A stretch of 19,360 nucleotides of DNA from Quisquiliibacterium sp. (GTDB lineage: Bacteria; Pseudomonadota; Gammaproteobacteria; Burkholderiales; Burkholderiaceae_E): the NCBI GenBank assembly GCA_023257915.1, contig JALRBB010000446.1:1-19360 (forward strand), read 5' to 3'. Below the pieces are notes generated by a model. The model saw only the letters and a list, made by a program, of their open reading frames with translations, did no database searches and was not told where the DNA came from. The translations under genes and the position numbers were made by a program. Shown one piece after another: positions 6,259 through 13,841 of this stretch (the stretch's first letter is position 1; each line of letters opens with the position of its first letter).

Positions 6259-7958
6259 CCCGGATCGTGCGCCATCAGCGCTCGGTCGGGCCGCTCCTGA
6301 CCGCAGCGCTGATCCTGTTGCTGCTGACACTGTTTTTGCTGCTGCCGGTCGGCAGCGTGATCATCGCCGCTTTCTCGGATGGTGCGGGTGGGCTCACGCT
6401 TGCGCATGTCGGCGCGGCGATGCAGCAGAGCCTGTTTGTCGAATCGTTCTGGAATAGCTTTGCAGTCGCCGCCTGGTCGGTGCTGTTCGCGACCTTGATT
6501 GCGGTGCCATTAGCGTATTTCACGGTGCGTTTCGAGTTTCGTGGTGCGTTACTGATCCAGACACTTGGCGTTCTGCCGCTCGTGATGCCCCCCTTTGTCG
6601 GTGCAGTTGCGATGCAATTGATCTTTGGGCGTAGCGGATCGGTGAATCTGCTTCTCGAGGATGCATTCGGCTTCAAGCTGCCGCTGATGCAGGATCTCAT
6701 CGGCGTCGTGTTCGTCGAGAGCATTCATTATTTTCCGTTCATCCTGATGAACCTGGTCGCCGCGATGCGCAACATCGACGGCTCAATGGAAGAGTCGGCG
6801 ATGAACCTTGGTGCACGTGGCTGGCGGCTGTTTAGACGAATCGTCTTTCCGCTATCTCTGCCGGGCTATGTGGCCGGAGCATCGCTGGTGTTCGTGAAGG
6901 TGTTCGACGATCTGGGTACACCGTTGGTGCTCGGGCAGACCAATATGCTCGCACCGCAGGCCTATCTGAGAATCACTTCTGTAGGGCTCGATGATCCGCT
7001 TGGCTACGTGATCAGCGTCGTAATGATTCTATTGTCGATCGCGGCACTCGGGCTGTCGGCGTGGACACTGAAAGGGCGCGACTTCGCTACCCTGCAAAAA
7101 GGTGGCGCATCGCTGCGCCGTCGGCGCCTATCGGGCTTGGAAAGTGTCGCAGCGACCAGCTGGATTGTTGTGCTGCTTGCGGTGGTGCTCTCGCCTCATC
7201 TCGGCCTGCTGCTGATGTCGTTTTCCAGCGTCTGGAGCTTTTCGGTGCTCCCTGAAGGCTTCACGTTGGCGCACTATGCGACGGTGTTCGAAGATGCCGG
7301 CCCGATGATTGCAAACACGCTGCTGTACTGCAGTCTCGCGGCGCTTGTCGATGTCGTGATCGGAGTGGCGATCGCGTATTTGATCCTGCGTACCCGCCTG
7401 GTGGGCCGGCATTGGCTCGACTGGATCGCCAGTGCGTCGCTGGCAATTCCGGGCGTGGTTCTCGCGATCGGCTTCATGCGGATCTTTCGTGACCTCGAGC
7501 TGCCCTTTGGTGGCGGGGCGGTCATCGGTTCGGCGTTGATGATCGTCGTGGCTTATGCAGTGCGCCGACTTCCCTATGCGGTGCGCTCATGCGTAGCGGC
7601 TTTGCAGCAGTTGCATATATCACTCGAGGAGGCGGCGCAATCCCTTGGCGCGCATCGGATGTCCGTGATCCGGCGCGTGGTGGTGCCGCTGATGAGTGGT
7701 GGTATCGCAGCCGGATTCATCACGAGTTTCATGACCGCAGCAGTCGAATTGTCGGCCACGATCATGCTGGTGAGCGCCGAGAGCCAGGCACCGATGTCAT
7801 ACGGTATCTACCTGTATATGCAAAGCGTTTCAGGACGTGGACCTGGTGCGGCGCTTGGGGTGCTGGCCGTTGCGATCGTCGCGTTTGGGACGTGGTTGTC
7901 GCATCGACAGGCCGAGCGTTCCGGGCAGCCGCTTCAGCATGACCGGGGCGGAGGGTGA
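6255..7958 (+). CDS. ABC importer permease, two fused membrane domains (FbpB-like)
   Basis: Inner-membrane protein of 567 residues with two tandem permease domains of about six helices each. Each half carries the cytoplasmic EAA loop that docks the ATPase: EESAMNLGARGWRLFRRIVFP at about 179-199 and EEAAQSLGAHRMSVIRRVVVP at about 458-478. The fused arrangement is usual for ferric-iron and thiamine-type importers (FbpB, ThiP). Hydrophobic stretches begin at residue ~13 (LLTAALILLLLTLFLLLPVG). The start is GTG at 6255 inside the GTGA overlap with the binding-protein stop, implying translational coupling. The stop is one base before the ATPase start. Confidence 0.9.
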   Translation: MTRIVRHQRSVGPLLTAALILLLLTLFLLLPVGSVIIAAFSDGAGGLTLAHVGAAMQQSLFVESFWNSFAVAAWSVLFATLIAVPLAYFTVRFEFRGALLIQTLGVLPLVMPPFVGAVAMQLIFGRSGSVNLLLEDAFGFKLPLMQDLIGVVFVESIHYFPFILMNLVAAMRNIDGSMEESAMNLGARGWRLFRRIVFPLSLPGYVAGASLVFVKVFDDLGTPLVLGQTNMLAPQAYLRITSVGLDDPLGYVISVVMILLSIAALGLSAWTLKGRDFATLQKGGASLRRRRLSGLESVAATSWIVVLLAVVLSPHLGLLLMSFSSVWSFSVLPEGFTLAHYATVFEDAGPMIANTLLYCSLAALVDVVIGVAIAYLILRTRLVGRHWLDWIASASLAIPGVVLAIGFMRIFRDLELPFGGGAVIGSALMIVVAYAVRRLPYAVRSCVAALQQLHISLEEAAQSLGAHRMSVIRRVVVPLMSGGIAAGFITSFMTAAVELSATIMLVSAESQAPMSYGIYLYMQSVSGRGPGAALGVLAVAIVAFGTWLSHRQAERSGQPLQHDRGGG

Positions 7959-7959
7959 G

Positions 7960-9051
7960 ATGAGCACTTTGAACAGGATTTCGGTCGAATGCCGCGGCGT
8001 CGATCTGTCGTTTGGAAAAACGCGCGTTCTGCAGTCGCTGGATCTGCGCATCGAGCCTGGAGAGTTCTTTGCGCTGCTCGGTCCGTCCGGCTCGGGAAAG
8101 TCGACCTTGCTACGTTTGATCGCCGGGTTCAATCAGCATCAGAAAGGCGAACTGCTTCTCGACGGTCGTGATATCAGCGCGGTGCCGGCGCATGCGCGAA
8201 ACGTGGGCATGGTGTTCCAGAACTATGCGCTGTGGCCGCACATGTCGGTATTCGACAACGTGGCGTTTGGGTTGGTCGAGCGCAAGCTGCCGCGAACTCA
8301 GGTTGCCGATCGTGTCGCAGCGGCGCTCGATCTGGTTGGTTTGGCAGACATGGCGTTGCGTCGGCCTGCGCAGCTCTCAGGAGGTCAGCAGCAGCGCGTG
8401 GCCCTCGCGCGTACGATCGTGATCGAGCCGCGGGTTTTGTTGCTCGATGAGCCTTTGTCGAACCTGGATCGCAATCTTCGTGTCCAGATGCGCGAGGAAT
8501 TGCTCGCGCTGCAGCGCAAGCTCGGATTGACGACGATCTTCGTGACGCACGATCAGGAAGAGGCGATGACCACTGCAGACCGGATGGCGGTGCTGGATCA
8601 AGGCATCATTCAGCAGGTCGGCTCGCCGACCGACTTGTTCGACCAGCCGATCAATCGTTTCGTCGCTAGTTTTGTCGGCACCACCAATCTGGTCGAGGGG
8701 CAGGTGCTAGGTGCTGACGCGACACAAATTCATTTTTCATCAGAGCCATTCGGCAAAATGATGTTACCGGGCCATGGGGGGGCGCCTCGCTTGGGGGCCG
8801 CATGCATGAGCCTTCGTCCCCACGCGTTACGCCTGATCCCGCGAGGTGCGTCAGCACAAGCGAATGAGTTCATGGCTGGTGCAGTGGTTGAGCACCGTGA
8901 GTTTCTCGGCCAGTTCACGCGCTATCGCGTTCGGGTTGGCTCGAGCAGCCTGCTGGTTGACATACAGCACCGGACCAGTGCCGTGTTGTTCAGCGCTGGC
9001 GACGAAGTCGCTGTCAGCTTTGATCCGCGCGAGGCACGTTGCATCGCGTGA
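7960..9051 (+). CDS. ABC importer ATPase (FbpC/PotA-like, with TOBE domain)
   Basis: Cytoplasmic ATP-hydrolysing subunit, 363 residues. The nucleotide-binding domain has Walker A GPSGSGKST (41-49), Q-loop Gln87 (MVFQNYALWPHM), signature LSGGQQQR (139-146), Walker B LLLDEP (160-165), D-loop SNLD and switch His197 (VTHDQEEAM). A C-terminal TOBE-type regulatory domain runs from about 245 (GTTNLVEGQV) to 363. Although the frame is open back to 7837 inside the permease gene, the ATG at 7960 with GGAGG 5 bases upstream is the start. It completes the binding protein-permease-ATPase importer, and ends 40 bp before the convergent methyltransferase gene; no clear terminator is seen in that gap. Confidence 0.92.
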   Translation: MSTLNRISVECRGVDLSFGKTRVLQSLDLRIEPGEFFALLGPSGSGKSTLLRLIAGFNQHQKGELLLDGRDISAVPAHARNVGMVFQNYALWPHMSVFDNVAFGLVERKLPRTQVADRVAAALDLVGLADMALRRPAQLSGGQQQRVALARTIVIEPRVLLLDEPLSNLDRNLRVQMREELLALQRKLGLTTIFVTHDQEEAMTTADRMAVLDQGIIQQVGSPTDLFDQPINRFVASFVGTTNLVEGQVLGADATQIHFSSEPFGKMMLPGHGGAPRLGAACMSLRPHALRLIPRGASAQANEFMAGAVVEHREFLGQFTRYRVRVGSSSLLVDIQHRTSAVLFSAGDEVAVSFDPREARCIA

Positions 9052-9091
9052 GGGGATGCAGCGTGGCGATGTTCGTGGCCTGGCGTGCAGA

Positions 9092-10129
9092 TTAGGACAA
9101 CTCGGCGCGTACGATCCGCGCGCCTTCAGCGAGTGCCTTTAGCTTGCCGAATGCAGTTGCGCGCGGCATGTACTTCATGCCGCAGTCTGGCGCCGGCACA
9201 AGATTTTCCGCGGCGACAAATTTCAGGCCGGCACGAATACGTTCGGCGACTACCTCGGGTGATTCGACCTTCGGATCCCCCAGGTCGAGCACGCCCAGCA
9301 TGATCTTCTTGCCGGCCAGATCGCTCAGCACGCCAAGATCAAGTCTGGGCTGCGCGGCTTCGATCGAGATCTGCGAGACGCGGGTATCGGCCAGCCCTGG
9401 CAGGAACGAGTAGCCAGTCGGTTTCTGACCCGGCACGACCGCTGCATAGCCAAAGCACAAATGCACAACCGTGGTGACGGTAATCCCTTCGAGTGCACGA
9501 TTGATCGCCTGAACCGCATAGCGCCTGGCAGCCTCAGGATCGTTGCGTAGCCAGGGTTCGTCGAGTTGGATGACGTCGGCGCCTGCGGCTTGCAGCTCAA
9601 GCGCCTCGGCGTTAACGGCGGCGGCCAGGTCCATCGCCATTTCCTCATCATCCTTGTAGAACTCGTTCTTGGCCTGCTGAGCCATTGTGAATGGTCCGGG
9701 CAAGGTGATCTTGGCTGCGTGCGAAGTGTTCTCGCGCAGGAACTGCATGTCGCGGAGTTCGACCGGGCCGCGTCGTTGCAGTCGCGCCACTACCCGCGGA
9801 ACCGGGGTATCCAGACCCGCGCGTGAACGGACGATGCCGGGATTGTCGTTATCCATGCCCTCGAGAGCAGTTGCAAAGCGGTTGGAATAGCTCTCGCGCC
9901 GCATTTCACCGTCGGTAATGATGTCGATACCGGCGCGCTCCATGTCGCGGATCGCGAGTAGCGTCGCGTCGTCCTGCGCCTGTTCGAGAAACTCGTCGGC
10001 GACTCGCCAGAGTTCGCGCACTCGGGTGCGCGGCACCATCTTGGAGAGCAGTTGGCGGTTGATCAGCCAGTCGGGTTGAGGATAGCTTCCCACGACGGTG
10101 GTCGGCAGCAAGTGGGTCGGCATCGGCAT
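9092..10129 (-). CDS. MetE-core zinc methyltransferase (cobalamin-independent methionine synthase II family)
   Basis: Protein of 345 residues corresponding to the catalytic C-terminal barrel of MetE, without the N-terminal folate domain. Family residues are visible: TTVVGSYPQP near 10-19, TDGEMRRESY near 72-81, and VIQLDEPWLRND with Asp190. The zinc set is His223-x-Cys225 (VVHLCFGY), Glu257 (ISIEAAQP) and Cys316 (PAPDCGMKYMPR). It should bind a thiol substrate on zinc and accept a methyl or alkyl group. It is the last gene of the leftward ABC operon, 48 bp after the permease, so its substrate may be what the importer brings in. True methionine synthesis, a folate-independent core-MetE activity, or an epoxyalkane:coenzyme M transferase-like reaction are alternatives. 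The frame extends to a TTG at 10147; ATG 10129 is preferred. Confidence 0.85.
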   Translation of the reverse strand: MPMPTHLLPTTVVGSYPQPDWLINRQLLSKMVPRTRVRELWRVADEFLEQAQDDATLLAIRDMERAGIDIITDGEMRRESYSNRFATALEGMDNDNPGIVRSRAGLDTPVPRVVARLQRRGPVELRDMQFLRENTSHAAKITLPGPFTMAQQAKNEFYKDDEEMAMDLAAAVNAEALELQAAGADVIQLDEPWLRNDPEAARRYAVQAINRALEGITVTTVVHLCFGYAAVVPGQKPTGYSFLPGLADTRVSQISIEAAQPRLDLGVLSDLAGKKIMLGVLDLGDPKVESPEVVAERIRAGLKFVAAENLVPAPDCGMKYMPRATAFGKLKALAEGARIVRAELS

Positions 10130-10177
10130 GGTGTGTTCCGTGTTCAAGGTGAGGGCAAGCTTGCAGCTGGTCTGTTG

Positions 10178-10999
10178 TCAGGCCGCAGAGACATTTGTGC
10201 TGGTGCTGCTGCTCGCGCCGCGCATGGCGAGCGTTGAGCGACCTGCGGGCTGCCAGGACAACAGGCGGCGTTCGAGCTTACGCGTCGCGATGTCGTACGC
10301 GATCGATAGCAGAAGAATCATTAGCAGCGCAGCAAACACCCGCGGGCTGTCGAGGATCGTGCGGTTTAGCGTGACCAGATAGCCGATCCCGGCGGCCGCA
10401 GTTAGCATTTCGGCGACCACTACCCCGATAATCGCCAGCGCTCCGCCGAGCCTCAGCCCGGTGAACACGGTTGGCAGCGACGCCGGAATGATCACGCGCG
10501 TGACCTGCTGGCTCAGCGTGGCGCCCATGCTGCGCGCGGCGACCAGATATTGTGGGTCGATCGTACGGATTCCGGCGGCGGTCGACAGCATCACCGGAAA
10601 AAATGCATAGATGCCGGCGAATGCGATTTTGGATTCCGGTCCGACGCCAAACCAGGCAGTGAACACCGGGTACAAAATCACGATCGGCACTGCGTAAAGG
10701 CTCGAGAAGATCGGCATCAGCAGGATGCGCAGTCGTGCCAGGCCGCCGACGATCGCACCGAGCGCAATACCGCCACCGCAGGCGATCAGCATTGATAGCA
10801 GCACTTCTCCGAGTGTGATCAGAAGCGCCGATCGATAGATCTTCCAGTCGGTGCCGAGTACGGAAAGCGTCTTGGATAGCGACGGCAGGAACAGCTCCGG
10901 TAGCCATCCGGTGCGCGGAACCAGTTCCCAGGCAAGTAGCGTCACTACGAGCATGGCCCAGCGCACCCGCTGCGGAGACGGAAGCCGGGAGGGGTTCAT
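10178..10999 (-). CDS. ABC importer permease 2 (SsuC/TauC-like)
   Basis: Inner-membrane permease of 273 residues with about six helices and the taurine/sulfonate/nitrate-type EAA loop around residues 150-170 (VAARSMGATLSQQVTRVIIP followed by ASLPTVFTGLRLG). The GVGPESKIAFAGIYAFFPV and GIRTIDPQYLVAARSMGA segments are typical of that family. It is one of two different permeases in the operon, so the channel is probably a heterodimer with the product of 11781-12533. The start codon overlaps the ATPase stop by one base (TGATG), showing coupling. The C-terminal ~20 residues are Ser/Thr-rich and probably unstructured. Confidence 0.9.
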   Translation of the reverse strand: MNPSRLPSPQRVRWAMLVVTLLAWELVPRTGWLPELFLPSLSKTLSVLGTDWKIYRSALLITLGEVLLSMLIACGGGIALGAIVGGLARLRILLMPIFSSLYAVPIVILYPVFTAWFGVGPESKIAFAGIYAFFPVMLSTAAGIRTIDPQYLVAARSMGATLSQQVTRVIIPASLPTVFTGLRLGGALAIIGVVVAEMLTAAAGIGYLVTLNRTILDSPRVFAALLMILLLSIAYDIATRKLERRLLSWQPAGRSTLAMRGASSSTSTNVSAA

Positions 11000-11802
11000 C
11001 AGTGAGCGCTCCGAATCTGCTGCCAGATTCGTTCGCGCAGTCCGCCGAACTTGTCGGTCGCCATCATCTCGTAGGTTCGCGGCCGTGGCAGGTCGATTGC
11101 AATCCGATCGATGATGCGGCCCGGGCGCGCCGACATCACAAGTACCTCGTCGGCCAGGTAGACCGCCTCGGTCAGACTGTGGGTGATGAAGACCACAGTC
11201 TTGGAAGTTGTGGACCAGATCCGAAGCAGCTCGTGTCCCATCGTCATCCGCGTCTGCTCATCTAGTGCGGCAAATGGTTCGTCCATCAGCAGCACCGGCG
11301 GGTCCTGGACCAGTCCTCGTGCGATCGACACGCGCTGCTTCATGCCGCCTGATAGTTCGTGCGGATAGCGGTCTGCGAAACCTTCCAGGCCGACCAGCGC
11401 AAGCATCTGCAGCGCTCGCTCCCGGCGCTCGGTTTTCGGATCGTTGCGCAGGCTCAGCGGAAATTCGACGTTCTGGACTGCGGTCAGCCACGGATACAGG
11501 CTCGCCTCCTGGAACACCACGCCGACCCGTTTCGGATCGGGCTGCGGAATCGGCGCTCCGTGGCATAGCAGCTCGCCAGAGGTCTGTGCCCGCAGCCCAG
11601 CCATCATCATCAATAGCGAGGTCTTCCCGCAGCCACTCGGGCCAACGATGACGGTGAACTTGCCCGGCGCGACATGCATCGAGATATCTTCGAGTGCCTT
11701 GACCTGGCCGTTGACCCCGTCATAGACATGGCTCAGGTCGCGCACCTCAATGGCACCCGGCTTCGAGCCGGAGGTGTCGCCTAGGTCCGCCAGTTGCTGC
11801 AT
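10999..11802 (-). CDS. ABC importer ATPase (SsuB/TauB-like)
   Basis: Cytoplasmic ATPase, 267 residues from the chosen start. Motifs are Walker A GPSGCGKTS (54-62), Q-loop Gln98 (VVFQEASLYPWLTAVQNV), signature LSGGMKQR (150-157), Walker B LLMDEP (171-176), D-loop AALD and switch His208 (FITHSLTEAVYLAD). The YPWLTAVQNVEFPL segment is characteristic of the nitrate/sulfonate/taurine class. ATG 11802 follows GGAGGA with a short 3-base gap and is preferred over ATG 11817, which has no ribosome-binding site. The gene overlaps the end of the upstream permease by 22 bases and the start of the downstream permease by one. Confidence 0.92.
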   Translation of the reverse strand: MQQLADLGDTSGSKPGAIEVRDLSHVYDGVNGQVKALEDISMHVAPGKFTVIVGPSGCGKTSLLMMMAGLRAQTSGELLCHGAPIPQPDPKRVGVVFQEASLYPWLTAVQNVEFPLSLRNDPKTERRERALQMLALVGLEGFADRYPHELSGGMKQRVSIARGLVQDPPVLLMDEPFAALDEQTRMTMGHELLRIWSTTSKTVVFITHSLTEAVYLADEVLVMSARPGRIIDRIAIDLPRPRTYEMMATDKFGGLRERIWQQIRSAH

Positions 11803-12533
11803 CTTTCCTCCAGCCATCGAACTGACTCATTGAACAGGATTGCGATCGCCGAGAGCAACACGATGCCGGCGAACAGTTGTGGCATCTGAAAGTTTTCCCC
11901 CCAGCTTCCAATCAGATGTCCGATGCCGGTGCGCGAGGCGTACATCTCGGCAATCATCACACCGGTGAAATTGAAGATCATCGAGATCCGGATTGTCTCG
12001 AGCAGCATCGGCAGCATGCTCGGAATATAGACGCGCAGGATCAGTTGGCGACGGGTGGCACCGTAGGAGCGGGCGACCTCGATGTATTCACTTTTGACCG
12101 ACTCCACGCAGGCAGTCGCGCTCATCAGCACCACAAACGTGGTCGTGAACGCCGCGTAGGCAACCTTTTGCGCGAACGTGATGCCGAACACGAGAATGAA
12201 CATTGGCAGGAAAATCGATTTCGGGATGCTGAACACGTAAAAGAGCAGCGGTTTGAACACCGCGCCGAGGTACGGTTTTTCGGCGATCAGCACACCCAGG
12301 ACCGTGCCAAGTGGAATCGCGATGAGGAACGCGACAATCACCTCGGCGGTGGTGACCGCGATCGCATCGTGAACCTTGGGGCGTTGCAACAGGTCCCAAA
12401 GCGTCGACATCACGTCGCCGAACGGCGGCAGCAAGGCAGGATTGATCACCTCCCAGCGGGGAAGCAGATCCCAGGCAAGCAAGACAGCCGCGAGCAGCGC
12501 GGCACGCGATAGGGCAAGACGGAGCCGCGTCAA
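11781..12533 (-). CDS. ABC importer permease 1 (SsuC/TauC-like)
   Basis: Inner-membrane permease of about 250 residues with the family's EAA loop (YIEVARSYGATRRQLILRVYIP, then SMLPMLLETIRI) and a C-terminal GIGHLIGSWGENF segment. It differs clearly from the second permease of the operon. The start is uncertain: the frame opens at TTG 12641 inside the binding-protein gene and has no ATG near the first helix. TTG 12533, with AGGGG 7 bases upstream, gives a normal-length protein starting just before the first membrane helix (LALSRAALLAAVLLAWDLL). TTG 12551 is the alternative. The stop lies inside the ATPase gene, so translation of the two is probably coupled. Confidence 0.85.
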   Translation of the reverse strand: MTRLRLALSRAALLAAVLLAWDLLPRWEVINPALLPPFGDVMSTLWDLLQRPKVHDAIAVTTAEVIVAFLIAIPLGTVLGVLIAEKPYLGAVFKPLLFYVFSIPKSIFLPMFILVFGITFAQKVAYAAFTTTFVVLMSATACVESVKSEYIEVARSYGATRRQLILRVYIPSMLPMLLETIRISMIFNFTGVMIAEMYASRTGIGHLIGSWGENFQMPQLFAGIVLLSAIAILFNESVRWLEERCSNWRT

Positions 12534-12585
12534 GACACGGCCCCTTTGCAAGAGGGCATCGACACTTCGGAACCGGGCAAGGCGA

Positions 12586-13590
12586 TCAGGTCGTTGGAAC
12601 CGGCTTGAACTTCGTGGTGAAGATTTCGCTGGCCGGCGCAAGGTTCTTCATGCCGATCAGCATGCCCATCTCCAATGCGCGTTCCATCCACTCAAGCTTG
12701 AACTCTCCAGTGGTCGAGAGCTTGACGATGTTGCCGTCGAGTTCGGCCGCGGCGATCGGATCCGGAATCTCGTCGATCTCGGCGATCAGCTTGATTGCCT
12801 CGGCCCGGTTGGCAGGATTGCGCAGGAAGCCGACGCCACCGTAGAGCGCGTTCAGCGTTTTCTGAAGACCCTGCGGATTGCCGGCGATCACCTTGTCATG
12901 CGCAATCCAGGCGCCAGTCGAGTGCGCAGGCACCTGGGCGCCAAAATCGCAGATCGAGCGGGCTTGATTGGCCTGGATCAATTTATAGGTGAGGGGCGAG
13001 TACAGCACTGTCGCATCGATATTGCCGCTGAGCAGGTTCGGCACAAGCCCACCGCCGCCGAGAGGGACACGGGTGAATTCGATTTTCTGGTCGGCCATCG
13101 CCCAGCGCGCGAGGATGTCGGTGCCCGAGCCGGCTGAGGTGATGCCGACCTTTTTGCCGGCCAGATCCTTGAGCGACTTGATCGGAGAGTCGGGCTTGAC
13201 CACGAGATGCCAGCCAAAATAGCCCAGACCACCGTTGCCAACACAGCGCGCCATGACGCCCTTTTTCAAGCCGGCGGCGACACTTGACGAGGAGTTGTAG
13301 ACCAGATCTGCGGCACCGGCCGCCAAGGCCTCGAAGCCCTCCGCGCCGCTGCGATAGATGGTGATCTCGGCCTGCACGCCTTCCTTGTCGAACAGCTTTT
13401 TGCGCAATGCTGTCTCGGCGATGATGGTGGGGAAGTAGGTTTTGGTGGGCACGCCAATGCGGATCAGCGGTTTTGCCTGCGCGGTAGCGATCGAGGGCGC
13501 GGCGAGCGCGGCGATGCCGCCGAGCGTGATGCCACGGCGCAGCAAGTCGGGCTGCATGGTCAGGTCAAACTGGTCGTCTTGTTGGCGCAT
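12586..13590 (-). CDS. Periplasmic binding protein, SsuA/TauA/NMT1-like ABC importer
   Basis: Exported binding protein of 334 residues, first gene of the leftward operon. The N-terminal region has a twin arginine (LLRRGITLGG, Arg18-Arg19) before a hydrophobic stretch and ATAQA|K near residue 39, so Tat export is possible. Mature-domain hallmarks are PLIRIGVPTKTYFPTIIAE, GAEGFEALAAGAADLVYN, SPIKSLKDLAGKKVGITSAG and GNPQGLQKTLNALY, as in sulfonate, taurine, nitrate and HMP/thiamine-precursor binding proteins. The ligand is not evident. The open frame starts 48 codons further upstream, but GAGGAG sits 8 bases before ATG 13590. The gene is divergent from the CoA-transferase operon, which suggests the importer feeds that pathway. 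Confidence 0.9.
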   Translation of the reverse strand: MRQQDDQFDLTMQPDLLRRGITLGGIAALAAPSIATAQAKPLIRIGVPTKTYFPTIIAETALRKKLFDKEGVQAEITIYRSGAEGFEALAAGAADLVYNSSSSVAAGLKKGVMARCVGNGGLGYFGWHLVVKPDSPIKSLKDLAGKKVGITSAGSGTDILARWAMADQKIEFTRVPLGGGGLVPNLLSGNIDATVLYSPLTYKLIQANQARSICDFGAQVPAHSTGAWIAHDKVIAGNPQGLQKTLNALYGGVGFLRNPANRAEAIKLIAEIDEIPDPIAAAELDGNIVKLSTTGEFKLEWMERALEMGMLIGMKNLAPASEIFTTKFKPVPTT

Positions 13591-13738
13591 CGCGTCTTCT
13601 CCTCTTCGGTGTTGTCGTTGTCGTCGGCAATTCGCGCGGGGTCCGCAGCGTAAGCCCCTGCAATAAACCACAAAGCGGCGGGCCCGAGAAGCGTTGTGGC
13701 GACTGCTGGCGCGATCATTGCCAACTTTCAGCATTGAA

Positions 13739-13755
13739 ATTCCGGCTTGCGGAAT
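13739..13755. promoter_or_regulatory. Perfect inverted repeat, candidate operator for the divergent ABC and CoA-transferase operons
   Basis: ATTCCG-GCTTG-CGGAAT is a perfect 6-bp inverted repeat in the 251-bp region between the divergent starts at 13590 and 13842. It contains a T-N11-A pair (T13741, A13753), as in LysR-type sites, although other dimeric regulators also use such repeats. It could form a short hairpin, but no T run follows. No regulator gene for it lies in the window. Confidence 0.45.
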
Positions 13756-13795
13756 CCTGCGCCAAGCGGTTCATTGGAATCTCGCGACCAGCGAA

Positions 13796-13810
13796 ATTCG
13801 ATGATTGAAT
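13796..13810. promoter_or_regulatory. Second, weaker inverted repeat near the CoA-transferase gene
   Basis: ATTC-N7-GAAT lies 57 bp from the stronger ATTCCG repeat and 31 bp before the CoA-transferase ATG. Its half-sites share ATTC/GAAT with the first repeat but with two fewer bases between them. It may be a secondary binding site or chance. I could not pick a convincing -35/-10 pair in either direction in this region. Confidence 0.25.
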
Positions 13811-13841
13811 CGGTGTTCTGGATCGATAAGGCACGAGAACC

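Noticed and set aside
9052..9091. Terminator between the convergent ABC ATPase and methyltransferase genes
   Set aside because: The 40-bp gap shows no stem-loop with a T run.
12376..13137. 253-residue plus-strand open frame across the binding protein and permease
   Set aside because: It lies antisense to two genes with clear ABC-importer motifs and has no recognisable domain.
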